Notes: generated from the sequence alone by a model not told the origin. A stretch of 64,000 nucleotides of DNA from Thiomonas intermedia (GCF_002028405.1 NZ_CP020046.1:1984001-2048000), one strand, 5' to 3'; counted from the stretch's first letter, positions 47,432 to 57,193 are shown. Made by a program: numbers and translations.

Positions 47432-47847
47432 GGCGCGGGCGGATTCAGGGCGTCCATCTGGAGGTGCAGCACGGCGGCGTCCTTGCCGTTCTTGCCGGGG
47501 ATGTGGAGTTGGACCTGGGTCTTGAGCATCTGGCTCCAGGGGATCCAATGCCGACCGTCCAGGCTGGCGTATTGCCGATAGCCGTAGATGCCGTGTTTGA
47601 GGACGACATGGAGGGTGGATTCGCCGGTCTGGGCAAAGGCGCTGCCATCGACCACGGTGCGGATCGGCAGCGGCGTGCCTGCCGGGAAATAGAGCACATA
47701 GGCATCGCCGGAGGGCAGCGGCTGGCCCACGTTGACGACGGGCAGCTTGGCCGTTTCGGCCGCGGTGGGGGCGGGCCCGCCGGGCAGCGTGCTGCAAGCT
47801 GCCAGCGTGGCGCTGGCAAGGAGTAAAGGCAGAAAAAGGTGTCGCAT
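47428..47847 (-). CDS. Small lipoprotein of unknown function
   Basis: The 139-residue product has a lipoprotein signal (MRHLFLPLLLASATLAACS, lipobox LAAC) and a mature part with GDAYVLYFPAGTPLPIRTVVDGSAFAQTGESTLHVVLKHGIYGYRQYASLDGRHW. I do not recognise the family. GGAG lies seven bases before the ATG at 47847. It sits between a membrane protein and the regulator, so the three probably share an envelope-related job. Confidence 0.7.
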   Translation of the reverse strand: MRHLFLPLLLASATLAACSTLPGGPAPTAAETAKLPVVNVGQPLPSGDAYVLYFPAGTPLPIRTVVDGSAFAQTGESTLHVVLKHGIYGYRQYASLDGRHWIPWSQMLKTQVQLHIPGKNGKDAAVLHLQMDALNPPAP

Positions 47848-47873
47848 GAAAAACTCCATGAAAAGGTGAGGGG

Positions 47874-48923
47874 TCAGGAGGGGGCGTGCGCGGCCATGCG
47901 AACCAACAGGTCGACCTGCAGCCGGGGGCCGGTGCCAGGTTGCAACGTGGCTCGCATGGAGGGAATCAGCAGCGAGGAGGGCCATGCGTCGCGGTGCCAG
48001 TTGCCGCCCTGGAATCGCCATGCACCGGTGAGTTGTCCCCGGTCGACGAGTACCTCCACCGGGCGCCTGAGCACGAGCGGCAGAACGGTTTGCGTGCCGG
48101 GGGCGAAGGTGTCGCCAGACACGTCGATCTGCACGGGCACCTCCAGGCCCGCGGGCAGAAGCACGATCTGGCGCGGCAGTGGGTGGCGGGAAAACTCGGC
48201 CAGGGTCTGCAGTGGCGCATCGGCTGGCTGCCGCGCATCGGCCATGCGCTGGGCCCAAAGCGGCGGCGCGAGGACCACGCCCAGCCAAAGGAGCAGTTTC
48301 ACGCTGCGCAGAACAAACGGGGAACCGCGCGCTTGCCCATTTTCGAGCAGCACGGCCAGCAGCGGCATGCCCAGGCCGAAGGCCGCGGCAGCCAGGTGTT
48401 GCAGCGTCTGCACGTCCAGGCGAAACAGCACGCCGCAGACCCCGAACGCGATGAGCAGGCCGCCAGTCCATTCCACCAAGGGCTGAGAAAACAGGCCGTG
48501 CACGAACAGCCCCAGTCCCACGAGAACGAGCCAGAGCGGAAAGATGAGGTAGGCCCCGCCGTAGAAGAAAGTGGCGAACGTGCCCAGCACCCCGGTGGTG
48601 AGCAGCAGCCACCACACCTTGAGGATCTGGCGGTGGACGAAAGACCAGAATTCGTCGCGCGCCCGCTTGACCCGCCGTGTGAGCTGCCAGTCCAGCAGGC
48701 TGACCGCAGCGAGCACCACGCTCATCAGTCCCAGCCAGGCCAGGGCGCGATGCGTGGGGTCTGGCACCTGGTCTGCGGTAAAGAGGTGGTTGCTCACCAG
48801 AATCAGCCCACCGAAGCTCGCGCCCCAGAGCACGAGGCTGTGACGCTCCAGGCGCAGGCTGCGCTGTCCGGCGCCGAGCATGGCGTGAATGCTGTCGAGT
48901 TGCTGCGTGGCGAGGGGCGGCAT
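47874..48923 (-). CDS. Multi-pass membrane protein of unknown function
   Basis: The 349-residue protein has an N-terminal cytoplasmic stretch (ATQQLDSIHAMLGAGQRSLRLERHSLVLWG), about six transmembrane helices up to residue 225, and a C-terminal soluble domain (LEVPVQIDVSGDTFAPGTQTVLPLVLRRPVEVLVDRGQLTGAWRF) likely in the periplasm. I do not recognise it. It is the first gene of the operon with the lipoprotein and the regulator; its start lies 18 bases after the operator block. Confidence 0.7.
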   Translation of the reverse strand: MPPLATQQLDSIHAMLGAGQRSLRLERHSLVLWGASFGGLILVSNHLFTADQVPDPTHRALAWLGLMSVVLAAVSLLDWQLTRRVKRARDEFWSFVHRQILKVWWLLLTTGVLGTFATFFYGGAYLIFPLWLVLVGLGLFVHGLFSQPLVEWTGGLLIAFGVCGVLFRLDVQTLQHLAAAAFGLGMPLLAVLLENGQARGSPFVLRSVKLLLWLGVVLAPPLWAQRMADARQPADAPLQTLAEFSRHPLPRQIVLLPAGLEVPVQIDVSGDTFAPGTQTVLPLVLRRPVEVLVDRGQLTGAWRFQGGNWHRDAWPSSLLIPSMRATLQPGTGPRLQVDLLVRMAAHAPS

Positions 48924-48940
48924 CGGAAATTTGTGATTGA

Positions 48941-48984
48941 ACTCTGCATTTCAGAGTGTATGGCTCTGAAATACAGAGTGTCAA
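48941..48984 (-). promoter_or_regulatory. Promoter with double operator for the membrane-lipoprotein-regulator operon
   Basis: Two palindromes, CTCTGCATTTCAGAG (48942-48956) and CTCTGAAATACAGAG (48964-48978), lie 22 bp apart centre to centre and are inverted to one another. On the minus strand a perfect -35 TTGACA (48984-48979) and a -10-like TACACT (48960-48955) are spaced 18 bp, so one palindrome fills the spacer and the other begins at the -10. This is a textbook repressor layout. Confidence 0.75.
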
Positions 48985-49056
48985 CCTGTCGATGCCCCGT
49001 CGTGGCAGGCTGTCCTTGGCGCGGGGCGCAAGAAACCTGCCCGGCCTGGCCTTGGG

Positions 49057-50421
49057 TCAGGCGCTTTTCAAGGTTTGCAGCGCGTCGTCGAACGCGTGGA
49101 TCAGGGCATCCGCGTCGGCCTGGGTGTGGGCCGGGCTGGCCAGAAGCATGTTGTGGAAGGGGGTCAGCAAGACGCCGCGATTGATCAGCGCCAGCTGCAG
49201 CGCGGGCTCCAGCGCATCATCAAAGGCGGCACGGGCTTCGCTGCCGTTGCGCGGCCGCTGCGCCGCGAACTGCACTTCGCAGCGCGCGCCGATGCGCGTC
49301 ACCGTCCATCGCAATCCGTGGTCCTCGATCACGCGTTCCAGCCCGCAGGCCACCTGTTCGGCGATGGCGAACATGTGGGCATAGGCGGCGTCGGTCATGA
49401 CTTCGGCCAGCATGGTGCGCATGAGTCGCAGGGTGAGCAGGCCGGCCGACAGGGTGGTGCCGATGCCCGAGTGCCCGGGCGCGGCGGCAGCCTTTACGGC
49501 CTGCATGCGCGCGCCGACTTCGGTCGTGAAGCCGTAGGTGGCGCCGGGCGTGCCGCCGGCCATGGGTTTGCCGAGGATGAGCACGTCGGGCTGCAGGCCG
49601 TTGGCGCGGCAGTAGCCGCCAGGGCCGCACGAGAGGGTGTGCGTCTCGTCCATCACCAGGAGTGCGCCGTGTTCGCGGGTGAGCTGGCGCACGGCGTCGA
49701 GAAAGCCGGGCTCGGGCAGGACCATGCCGATATTGGTGAGCACCGGCTCGGTCAGCACGCAGGCGACGTCGCCTGCAGCGAGGGCGGATCGCAGGCCGTC
49801 GAGGTCGTTGAACTCGACGACCCGGGTGTGGGTGGTGAGGTCGACGACCTGGCCCAGCAGGCTGGGGCGGGTGTGGGTGGTGCCGCTGGGGTCGAGGTCG
49901 ACGAACACATCGTCGACCGTGCCGTGATAGCAGCCGTTGAACACCACGATGTGTTTGCGCCCGGTGAGCGCGCGCGCCCAGCGCAGCACGAAGCGATTGG
50001 CATCGCTGGCGGTGGCGGTGAACTGCCACATCGGCAGGCCGAAGCGCCGCTCCAGCAGATCCGCCACGTCGAGCGCGACGGTCGAGGGCAGCATGGTGGT
50101 GGCGCCCAGTGCGCCCTGCTCCGCCAGCGTGCGGGCGATGGCCGCGGGGCTGTGGCCGAACATGGCGCCGGTGTCGCCCAGGCAGAAGTCGATGATGGCG
50201 TGACCGTCCACATCGAACAGGCGCGCACCCTGCGCCCTGTCCACATAGAGCGGCACGGGCGAAGGCGCATCGGCCATCCAGTGCATGGGCACGCCGAACA
50301 GAAAGTGGCGCTGGGCCTGCTGGTGCAGCGCGGCGCAGCGCGGATGGTCGGCCAGGAAGCGGGCGGATTCCTGCGCGTGAAAGCGGGCGACGCGCGCGGC
50401 GGAGAGGCTTGTGGAACTCAT
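49057..50421 (-). CDS. Class III PLP-dependent aminotransferase
   Basis: The 454-residue protein is a fold-type I, class III aminotransferase: LFDVDGHAIIDFCLGDTGAMFGHSP, LLVMDETHTLSCGPGGYCRANGLQPDVLILGKPMAGG with the PLP Lys, and GIGTTLSAG. Glutamate-1-semialdehyde aminomutases and omega-aminotransferases share this pattern. Lying divergent to agmatinase in the polyamine locus, it may act on an amino aldehyde or diamine intermediate; the substrate is unproven. Confidence 0.85.
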   Translation of the reverse strand: MSSTSLSAARVARFHAQESARFLADHPRCAALHQQAQRHFLFGVPMHWMADAPSPVPLYVDRAQGARLFDVDGHAIIDFCLGDTGAMFGHSPAAIARTLAEQGALGATTMLPSTVALDVADLLERRFGLPMWQFTATASDANRFVLRWARALTGRKHIVVFNGCYHGTVDDVFVDLDPSGTTHTRPSLLGQVVDLTTHTRVVEFNDLDGLRSALAAGDVACVLTEPVLTNIGMVLPEPGFLDAVRQLTREHGALLVMDETHTLSCGPGGYCRANGLQPDVLILGKPMAGGTPGATYGFTTEVGARMQAVKAAAAPGHSGIGTTLSAGLLTLRLMRTMLAEVMTDAAYAHMFAIAEQVACGLERVIEDHGLRWTVTRIGARCEVQFAAQRPRNGSEARAAFDDALEPALQLALINRGVLLTPFHNMLLASPAHTQADADALIHAFDDALQTLKSA

Positions 50422-50653
50422 GACGGTGGGCGTCGGACGACGCTGTGGAAAACGGCTGACGCGCAGTATCGCGAAGCCCGCGGGGGCATGGCAAGCGCCG
50501 AAATGGCCCCGCGCACGGTGGGTAAAGTGGTTCTATCGTTCGTGAAGAATTGACGATATGGTTCAGACCGCTTGCAAGGCTTCATTGGCGTTGGGGCGGC
50601 GGCTTGTCCGCTGCCCGCTGAACTTCGCAGTCCGTTCACTTATTCAAAACATC

Positions 50654-51607
50654 ATGGTTCAGCACGCTTTTGCCTATCTGTCGCAGCAAAGGTTCCTCGG
50701 CGCGGCTGCCTGCGCCGGGGAGTCGCCTTCCCCCCGTTTCGGGGTGGCGGGCGTGGCCTGGGATGGGGCGGTGACCAACCGCCCCGGCGCCCGATTCGGG
50801 CCCAACGCCATCCGCCAGGCCAGCCAGATGCTGTGCGATGCCACGCATCCGCTGTTCGACCTGTCGCCGACGGCCGAGATCTGCGATCACGGCGATCTTT
50901 ATCTGCCCAACACCAGCCTGGAGACGATGCGCGCCGCGCTCGAAGCCCAGGCGCGAACGCTCCTGGCGCGTCAGCACATGGTGTGGCTGGGCGGCGATCA
51001 CTCCATCACCCTGTCCTTGCTGCGGGCCCTGTGCGCGGTGCATGGGCAGCCGCTGGCGGTGCTGCACTTCGACGCGCATTGCGATACCTGGACCGACCAT
51101 TTCGGTGAGCCGTCGGGCCACGGCACCTGGGTTTACGAGGCGGTGCAGGAAGGGCTGGTGGTGCCGCAGGGTGTCGTGCAGGTGGGCATCCGCTCGGCCG
51201 CGGAGCGCGCCGCGCGCGAGTACGTCAACACCATCGGCGGACGCGTGATCACCGCGCGCGAGTTGCGCGGCCTGGAGAGCGCGTCGCAGCTGGCGCCGGT
51301 CACGGCCGATATCCGCGCCCGGCTGGCCGCGGCGCAGGCTCCGGTCTATGTCACGCTCGACATCGACTGCCTGGACCCGGCGTTCGCCCCGGGCACGGGC
51401 ACGCCCGAACCCGGGGGGCTGAGCAGCGCCCAGGTGCTGTCGCTGCTCGAGGAGCTTTGCGCCATGCAGCTTCCCTTTGTCGGCATGGATTGCGTGGAGG
51501 TGTCGCCGCCCTACGACCACGCCGAACTCACCTCCAACATCGCCGCGCTCTGCGTCTGGACCTATCTGTGCGCGCGGCTCGCGGCGGAACCGTCCCCGCT
51601 GACCTGA
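50654..51607 (+). CDS. speB: Agmatinase
   Basis: Agmatinase splits agmatine into putrescine and urea. The 317-residue ureohydrolase has all manganese-binding motifs: VWLGGDHSITLSLL, VLHFDAHCDTW and LDIDCLDPAFAPGTGTPEPGG. The ATG at 50654 opens MVQHAFAYLSQQRFLG. It lies 19 bases before the oxidase gene, so agmatine-derived putrescine can feed the downstream steps. The spacer with the divergent aminotransferase carries TATCGT/ACGATA arms (50535-50559). Confidence 0.93.
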   Translation: MVQHAFAYLSQQRFLGAAACAGESPSPRFGVAGVAWDGAVTNRPGARFGPNAIRQASQMLCDATHPLFDLSPTAEICDHGDLYLPNTSLETMRAALEAQARTLLARQHMVWLGGDHSITLSLLRALCAVHGQPLAVLHFDAHCDTWTDHFGEPSGHGTWVYEAVQEGLVVPQGVVQVGIRSAAERAAREYVNTIGGRVITARELRGLESASQLAPVTADIRARLAAAQAPVYVTLDIDCLDPAFAPGTGTPEPGGLSSAQVLSLLEELCAMQLPFVGMDCVEVSPPYDHAELTSNIAALCVWTYLCARLAAEPSPLT

Positions 51608-51626
51608 CTCTGGAAGGATCCCCCGC

Positions 51627-52940
51627 ATGATGCGGCTGGAAGAACAGGCCCAGCGCCTGATCGAGAACTCGTATTACGTCGATTCCGCGCATGCCGCGCC
51701 GCGCCGCGCGCCGCTCGAAGGCGAGGTGCAGGCGGATGTGTGCATCGTCGGCGGCGGTCTGGCCGGGCTTTCGGCCGCGCTGGAACTGCGCAAGCGCGGC
51801 ATGCAGGTCGTGCTGCTCGAAGGGCGGCACATCGGCTGGGGCGCCTCGGGCCGCAACGGCGGCCAGGCGCTGGCGGGCTACGCCAGCGAGATGGAGCCGT
51901 TCGAGCGCCAACTCGGGGCCAAGAGCGCGCACTTCGCCTGGGAAATGTCGCTTGACGCCATCCGCCTGATGCGCAGCCGCATCACCGACTACGGCATCGA
52001 CTGCGACTGGACGCCCGGCGCGATGAGCGTGGCGGTCACGCCCAAGAAGGCCCGCGCCCTGCATGCCTGGGCCGAGCACATGCAGCACGAATACGGCTAC
52101 ACCCATCTGCAGAGCTTCGACGCCGAGCAGACCCGCAGTCTCATTGCCAGCAAACGCTATTGCGCCGGGGTGCTCGACGATTTCGGCGGCCATTTGCACC
52201 CGCTCAACTACACGCTGGGACTCGGTCGCGCCGCGCAGGACGCCGGGGTGCTGATCCACGAGCAATCGCCGGTGCTGAGCGTCAAACCCGCCGCGCAGGC
52301 GGGGGGCGGCAAAGCCCTGGTGCAGACCGCCAGGGGCAGCGTGCGCGCGCCTCATGTGCTGCTCGCGGGCAATGTGCAACTCGGTGATGTGTCGCGCAAG
52401 CTGGCCCGGCGCATCATGCCCGTGGGCACCTACATCATCGCCACCGAGCCGCTGGGCGCGCAGCGCGCCCGTTCCCTGGTGCGCAATCGCGCCTGTGTGT
52501 GCGATACCCAGTTCGTACTCGACTACTACCGGCTGACCGGCGACGATCGCCTGCTGTTCGGCGGCCGGGTGAGCTACTCCACCGCCACGCCGCGCGATCT
52601 TGCGGCGACCATGCGCCGCAGCATGCTGGCGGTCTATCCGCAACTCAGCGATGTGAAGATCACCCATGCCTGGGGAGGCTTCGTCGACATCACCATGAAC
52701 CGGGCGCCCGACTTCGGCCGCATCGCGCCCGATGTGCTCTACCTGCAGGGCTTTTCAGGACACGGCCTGGCCTTGACCGGCATGGCCGGCCAGCTCGCCG
52801 CCGAAGCCATCGCCGGACAGGCCGAGCGTTTCGACCTGTTCACCCGGCTGCACCACAAGCCCTTCCCGGGCGGCGACCTGCTGCGCACCCCCGCGCTGGT
52901 GCTGGGCATGCTCTGGTACCGGCTGCGCGATCTGCTGTGA
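51627..52940 (+). CDS. puuB: FAD-dependent oxidase, PuuB-like (gamma-glutamylputrescine oxidase)
   Basis: The 437-residue DAO-type flavoprotein has the FAD Rossmann loop (VCIVGGGLAGLSAALELRKRG), the ring GWGASGRNGGQ and a C-terminal VLYLQGFSGHGLALTGMAGQLAAEAIAG. PuuB oxidises gamma-glutamylputrescine to the aldehyde. With PuuA- and PuuD-like genes in the same locus this is the best reading, though OrdL/glycine-oxidase-like relatives are hard to exclude. Confidence 0.82.
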   Translation: MMRLEEQAQRLIENSYYVDSAHAAPRRAPLEGEVQADVCIVGGGLAGLSAALELRKRGMQVVLLEGRHIGWGASGRNGGQALAGYASEMEPFERQLGAKSAHFAWEMSLDAIRLMRSRITDYGIDCDWTPGAMSVAVTPKKARALHAWAEHMQHEYGYTHLQSFDAEQTRSLIASKRYCAGVLDDFGGHLHPLNYTLGLGRAAQDAGVLIHEQSPVLSVKPAAQAGGGKALVQTARGSVRAPHVLLAGNVQLGDVSRKLARRIMPVGTYIIATEPLGAQRARSLVRNRACVCDTQFVLDYYRLTGDDRLLFGGRVSYSTATPRDLAATMRRSMLAVYPQLSDVKITHAWGGFVDITMNRAPDFGRIAPDVLYLQGFSGHGLALTGMAGQLAAEAIAGQAERFDLFTRLHHKPFPGGDLLRTPALVLGMLWYRLRDLL

Positions 52941-53202
52941 AGAGCATGCCGCCGAGTCGCGGCGATGGCACCCCATTCCCGTGAATCAAGGCAAAACACT
53001 TTCACCCAGCTGGCGGAATTTGCGGGTACACCCTAAGGGTTCGAGACCGGTCTTCAGCGACCCATAACTTGCGTTCACACGGATTACATCGAGTTTCAAA
53101 TCATCCAGATTCTTCCCCTATCTCTTTTCCAACGGCCTCCCTATAGTCGTCTCGGTTCACAAAAGACGTCATTTCATTTTGGCGGCACAACAGGAGACAG
53201 GC

Positions 53203-54465
53203 ATGAACAAGGAAGACTCGAAGGAGCAGGTTCAGATGGATCGTCGCACGCTGATCAAGGCGGGCGGCGCGGCGGGCTTGGCTGCTTTGCTGGGCACGCA
53301 GGTGCCGAGCTGGGGCGCCGGCGAGACGCCGGTGAAGATCGGGATGATCGACCCGATCACCAGCACGTTTGCTGCGCTCGGTCAGAGTGAAATCAAGGGC
53401 GCGCAATTCGCCGAAGCCGAGATCAACAAGGCGGGCGGCGTGATGGGGCGCCCCCTGCAAATCTTCGTGGAAGATAGTGCGGGCAACCCCGGCACGGCCG
53501 TGGACAAGGCATCGCGTTTGCTGAGCCAGAACAAAGTTGATTTCCTCATGGGTACGGTCAACTCGGCGGCATCGCTTGCTGTTTCGCAGTTCGCCAATCG
53601 CCACGACAAACTCTTTGTCTGCACTGGTGGACACGTCGACAGCCTGACTGGCAAGGAGTGCAAGACCACAACCTTCCGCACCTGTTCGACCACCTGGATG
53701 CTGACGGCCGGGGACTTCGAGACGCTATACAAGAAATTCGGCAAGAAGTGGTACTTCCTGACGACCGACTATGCCTTTGGCCAGTCGGAGCAGGCCGACT
53801 ACACCACGCAACTGAAAAAGGCCGGCGGTACGGTTGTGGGCGGCGCGCTGGTGCCCGTGGGGGCCACCGATTTCTCGTCCTACCTGATCGACGTGAAAGC
53901 CAAGTCGCCGGATGTCATTTGTCTGCTTCTCGCCGGCAATGACCAAGTGAACTGCATGAAGCAGATCGCGCAATTCGGTATCAACAAGGACATCGCGGTC
54001 GGCGGCGCACTGTTCGAGCTGGAACAGGCGCAGGCGTTGCCCGAAGCCGCACGCTACGGCTGGTGGACCATGGAGTGGTACTGGAATCAGCCGAACACGC
54101 CACATGTGGCCGATTTCGTCAAGCGCTACACCGCGGCACACAAGGGCGAGTACCCCACAGCGCGGGTGTGGTTTGGCTATGCCACCACGCATGCCATTCG
54201 GCTGGCCGTGGAAAAGGCCAAGTCGCTTGAAACGGCCAAGGTGGTCAAAGCCATGGAAGGCTTGGTGTTGCCGCCGGAGATCGCGCTGCAGCCCGGCAAT
54301 GTGTTCTACCGCGCAGAAGATCATCAACTCATGCTGGGCATGTTCCCAGGTCATGTGATTCAAACAGGAAAGTACCCGAATCTGTTCGACGTTTCGGGCA
54401 TCGTGCCTGGCGAAAAGATCGCGCTGCCACCTTCCCAGACCGGCTGCGTGCTGCCGCGCGCCTGA
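53203..54465 (+). CDS. ABC transporter substrate-binding protein, branched-chain amino acid/amide type
   Basis: The 420-residue protein has a twin-arginine-like leader (MDRRTLIKAGGAAGLAALLG) and a LivK/UrtA/AmiC-type periplasmic domain (KIGMIDPITSTFAALGQSEIKGAQFAEAEINKAGGVMGRPLQIFVED). The ATG at 53203 follows GGAG. It leads a full five-gene importer. The location inside a polyamine locus suggests an amide, urea or polyamine-like ligand rather than leucine. The 262-base upstream gap holds palindromes ACCCTAAGGGT (53030) and AGACCGGTCT (53045). Confidence 0.9.
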   Translation: MNKEDSKEQVQMDRRTLIKAGGAAGLAALLGTQVPSWGAGETPVKIGMIDPITSTFAALGQSEIKGAQFAEAEINKAGGVMGRPLQIFVEDSAGNPGTAVDKASRLLSQNKVDFLMGTVNSAASLAVSQFANRHDKLFVCTGGHVDSLTGKECKTTTFRTCSTTWMLTAGDFETLYKKFGKKWYFLTTDYAFGQSEQADYTTQLKKAGGTVVGGALVPVGATDFSSYLIDVKAKSPDVICLLLAGNDQVNCMKQIAQFGINKDIAVGGALFELEQAQALPEAARYGWWTMEWYWNQPNTPHVADFVKRYTAAHKGEYPTARVWFGYATTHAIRLAVEKAKSLETAKVVKAMEGLVLPPEIALQPGNVFYRAEDHQLMLGMFPGHVIQTGKYPNLFDVSGIVPGEKIALPPSQTGCVLPRA

Positions 54466-54543
54466 AGCGCTGCTGCGCGCACCTGCAGGCTCGCCATGGC
54501 GCGAGTCTGCAGCCTGTCCACTTGCTGCTGCGGAGGCCTGGCC

Positions 54544-55413
54544 TTGAATCTCGTTCTCATCTTCAACACGTTCAACGGGCTGATCACCGGGGCGTTCTAT
54601 GCGCTGCTGGCGCTCGGTCTGGCGCTCATACTCGGGCTGAACAACACCATCAATTTCGCCCAGGGCGCCTTCATGGCGCTGGCAGCCTACTTCGCCTACA
54701 CCCTGGAGCCGAGCCTCGGATTCTGGGGATCGCTGGCCGTGGCGCCGCTGCTCGCCGGGGTGCTGGGCCTAGCGGTCGAGGTGTTTCTCATTCGGCGTCT
54801 ATACAAGCGCGATCCGCTGTATTCGCTGTTGCTGACCTTCGGTCTGGCGCTCATCATGCAGGATGTGATCCGCACGGTCTGGGGCGCCAACGGGGTGCCG
54901 CTGTCCATCCCGGATTCGCTCGGGCATCCGCTGAGCCAAACCTACTTCTTTCTCACCGGCTATCGCCTGTTCGTCGTTGCCGTGGCTCTGGTGGGTACCG
55001 GGGCGCTGTTCGCCGTGTTGCGCTACACCCGACTAGGTATCCGCATCCGAGCCGGCAATGCCGATCTCGAAACGGTCTCGGCGCTAGGCGTGAACATTTA
55101 CCTACTGCGAACCGCAAATTTTGTCATCGGCATCGTGTTCGCGGGCGTGGCCGGCATTTTGGCGGCGGGTCAGCTCGGGCTGGAGCCCACGATGGGCGAT
55201 GGGCTGCTCATGCCGGCTTTTGTCGCCATCGTGGTGGGCGGCGTGGGCTCCTTGATGGGTTCTCTCCTGGGAGGGTTGCTCATAGGCGTAGCCTCGGGCG
55301 TGACGACCGCCTACTTTCCTGCAGCGAGTGAAGCGGTGATCTATCTCATCATGGGCTTGATGCTTGTGGTGAGGCCCCGCGGGCTCATGGGTCAGGAGGG
55401 ATTATTCGAATGA
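54544..55413 (+). CDS. livH: ABC transporter permease, LivH type
   Basis: The 289-residue permease has about eight transmembrane segments and family signatures FNGLITGAFYALLALGLALILGLNNTINFAQGAFMALAAY and GIRIRAGNADLETVSALGVN. The start is a TTG at 54544, nine bases after GGAGG; a frame start at 54496 would add Cys-rich filler. Its stop overlaps the livM start (ATGA). Confidence 0.93.
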   Translation: MNLVLIFNTFNGLITGAFYALLALGLALILGLNNTINFAQGAFMALAAYFAYTLEPSLGFWGSLAVAPLLAGVLGLAVEVFLIRRLYKRDPLYSLLLTFGLALIMQDVIRTVWGANGVPLSIPDSLGHPLSQTYFFLTGYRLFVVAVALVGTGALFAVLRYTRLGIRIRAGNADLETVSALGVNIYLLRTANFVIGIVFAGVAGILAAGQLGLEPTMGDGLLMPAFVAIVVGGVGSLMGSLLGGLLIGVASGVTTAYFPAASEAVIYLIMGLMLVVRPRGLMGQEGLFE

Positions 55414-56405
55414 GCGCTTCGGCACCTACCCTACTTACTTCACCATCTGCCATGCGACCCTCCAATCTCAAACAGCACCTTGGTACCGGGGTTTTGGCGC
55501 TGGTGCTGCTCACCGCACCAGCCTGGCTGCATTACGTCGGGGGTTACAACGATATAGCCTCAAGGGTGCTGATCTATGGCCTGGCTGCCATGGGCCTGAA
55601 TCTGCTGCTGGGTCACACCGGCGGACTCTCGTTCGGGCATGCTGCCTATTTTGGCCTCGGCAGCTATGGCGTCGGCCTGATGCTCAAGTACATGACGCAC
55701 AACGTGCTGTTGGCGCTGCTGGGGGGCACTTTGCTGGGAGGCGTGGTGGCTGCCGTGCTCGCGCCGATCGCCGTGCGCCGCCGCGGCATCTACTTCGCGA
55801 TGATCACCATTGCCATCGGGCAGATGTTTTACTTCATCGCGATTCGCTGGCAGGCGGTGACCGGCGGCTATGACGGGCTCACCGGTTTTTCTCGGCACGC
55901 CCTGCATCTGTTTGGGTTCGACTGGACGATGGGCTCCATGGGCTTTTATTACCTCGTCGTGGCCTGCTTTGCGCTGGGCGCCCTGGTGCTGTGGATCGTG
56001 TTGAACTCGCCGCTAGGGCACACCTTTGTGGCCATCCGTGAAAACCAAAAAAGACTGACCTTTCTGGGGTTGCCGGTGCAGCGCTATGCGGCGATTTCTT
56101 TCGCACTGTCGGGCTTCATCGTGGCGCTGGCCGGTGGGCTCAATGCCTTACTGGACAACTTCACCTCGCCTAACACGCTGAACTACACCTTTTCGGGGGA
56201 TCTGGTGGTGATTGCCGTGCTGGGCGGAATGCGAAATTTCTGGGGGCCGCTGGTTGGTGCGGCCATATTTGTTCTCGTCCGGGATTACGCCAGTTCTGTG
56301 ACTGACAACTGGATGTCCGTGATCGGCCTGATATTCGTGCTGTCGGTGCTGTTTTTCCCGCTGGGCGTCATGGGGTTTTTGCAGCGCAAGGGGAAGTCGA
56401 CATGA
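55410..56405 (+). CDS. livM: ABC transporter permease, LivM type
   Basis: The 331-residue permease has about ten transmembrane segments, with GLAAMGLNLLLGHTGGLSFGHAAYFGLGSYGVGLMLKY and the cytoplasmic loop GHTFVAIRENQKRLTFLGLPVQRY that contacts the ATPase. It overlaps livH at the start and livG at the end by four bases each, a coupled transporter operon. Confidence 0.93.
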   Translation: MSASAPTLLTSPSAMRPSNLKQHLGTGVLALVLLTAPAWLHYVGGYNDIASRVLIYGLAAMGLNLLLGHTGGLSFGHAAYFGLGSYGVGLMLKYMTHNVLLALLGGTLLGGVVAAVLAPIAVRRRGIYFAMITIAIGQMFYFIAIRWQAVTGGYDGLTGFSRHALHLFGFDWTMGSMGFYYLVVACFALGALVLWIVLNSPLGHTFVAIRENQKRLTFLGLPVQRYAAISFALSGFIVALAGGLNALLDNFTSPNTLNYTFSGDLVVIAVLGGMRNFWGPLVGAAIFVLVRDYASSVTDNWMSVIGLIFVLSVLFFPLGVMGFLQRKGKST

Positions 56406-57151
56406 GCCAGCTGCAATTGCACAAAGTCTCGCGCCGCTTTGGCGCACTTAAGGCGCTGACCGACATTTCCATGAGCGTTCAGCCGGGAGAGTTGCGAGCG
56501 GTTATCGGCCCCAATGGCGCGGGCAAGACCACGTTGTTCAACCTGATCAGCGGTTTTTTCCCCCCGAGCGAAGGACAGATCCATTTCGACGGCAAGCCCA
56601 TCCAGACGGTCAATCCCGGGGAGTTGGTGAAGCGGGGGATCATCCGCACCTTTCAGATCACCGAGATATTTCGCTCCCTTACGGTATATGAAAACCTACG
56701 CATTGCCGTGGAGGTGGCGCAAGGTGTGAACCTTCGTCCCTGGATGGGGCGCGCGCTGCGCAAGCGCATCGATGACCAGGTGGACGAGTTGATGCATCTG
56801 GTGAAGATCGACGGCAAAGCGAACAGGGTGACAGGCGAAATGTCCCATGGCGACCAAAGGGTGGTCGAGGTGGGCATTGCGTTGGCCCGGCGGCCCAAGC
56901 TGCTTCTTCTCGACGAACCGACGGCGGGAATGGGCGATGAAGAAACGCACCACATGACCGGCCTGATCCGTGATCTGAACAAAAATCGGGGCATCACGAC
57001 GCTGTTTGTGGAACACGACATGGAAATCGTGTTCGGCATTGCCGATCGCATCACGGTGCTCGACAACGGATCTCTGCTTGCCGAAGGTACGGCCGGCGAA
57101 ATTGCCGGCAACGCGCGAGTGCAGGCGGCCTATCTCGGTCAAGCGGCCTGA
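56402..57151 (+). CDS. livG: ABC transporter ATPase, LivG type
   Basis: The 249-residue ATPase has Walker A GPNGAGKTTLFNLISG, a signature MSHGDQRVVEVGIAL and Walker B LLLLDEPTAGMGDEE. The signature reads SHGDQ rather than the usual LSxGQQ, as in several urea/amide-type relatives. It pairs with LivF for a heterodimeric motor. Confidence 0.94.
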   Translation: MSQLQLHKVSRRFGALKALTDISMSVQPGELRAVIGPNGAGKTTLFNLISGFFPPSEGQIHFDGKPIQTVNPGELVKRGIIRTFQITEIFRSLTVYENLRIAVEVAQGVNLRPWMGRALRKRIDDQVDELMHLVKIDGKANRVTGEMSHGDQRVVEVGIALARRPKLLLLDEPTAGMGDEETHHMTGLIRDLNKNRGITTLFVEHDMEIVFGIADRITVLDNGSLLAEGTAGEIAGNARVQAAYLGQAA

Positions 57152-57193
57152 CCCCTCTGCCTCACGGCGACATCTTCACAGGAATCCTCGCTC

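Noticed and set aside
47428-48984. A 518-residue protein covering the lipoprotein and the membrane protein
   Set aside because: The first two-thirds is an alternative-frame reading of the membrane protein; the lipoprotein has its own signal sequence and ribosome site at 47847.
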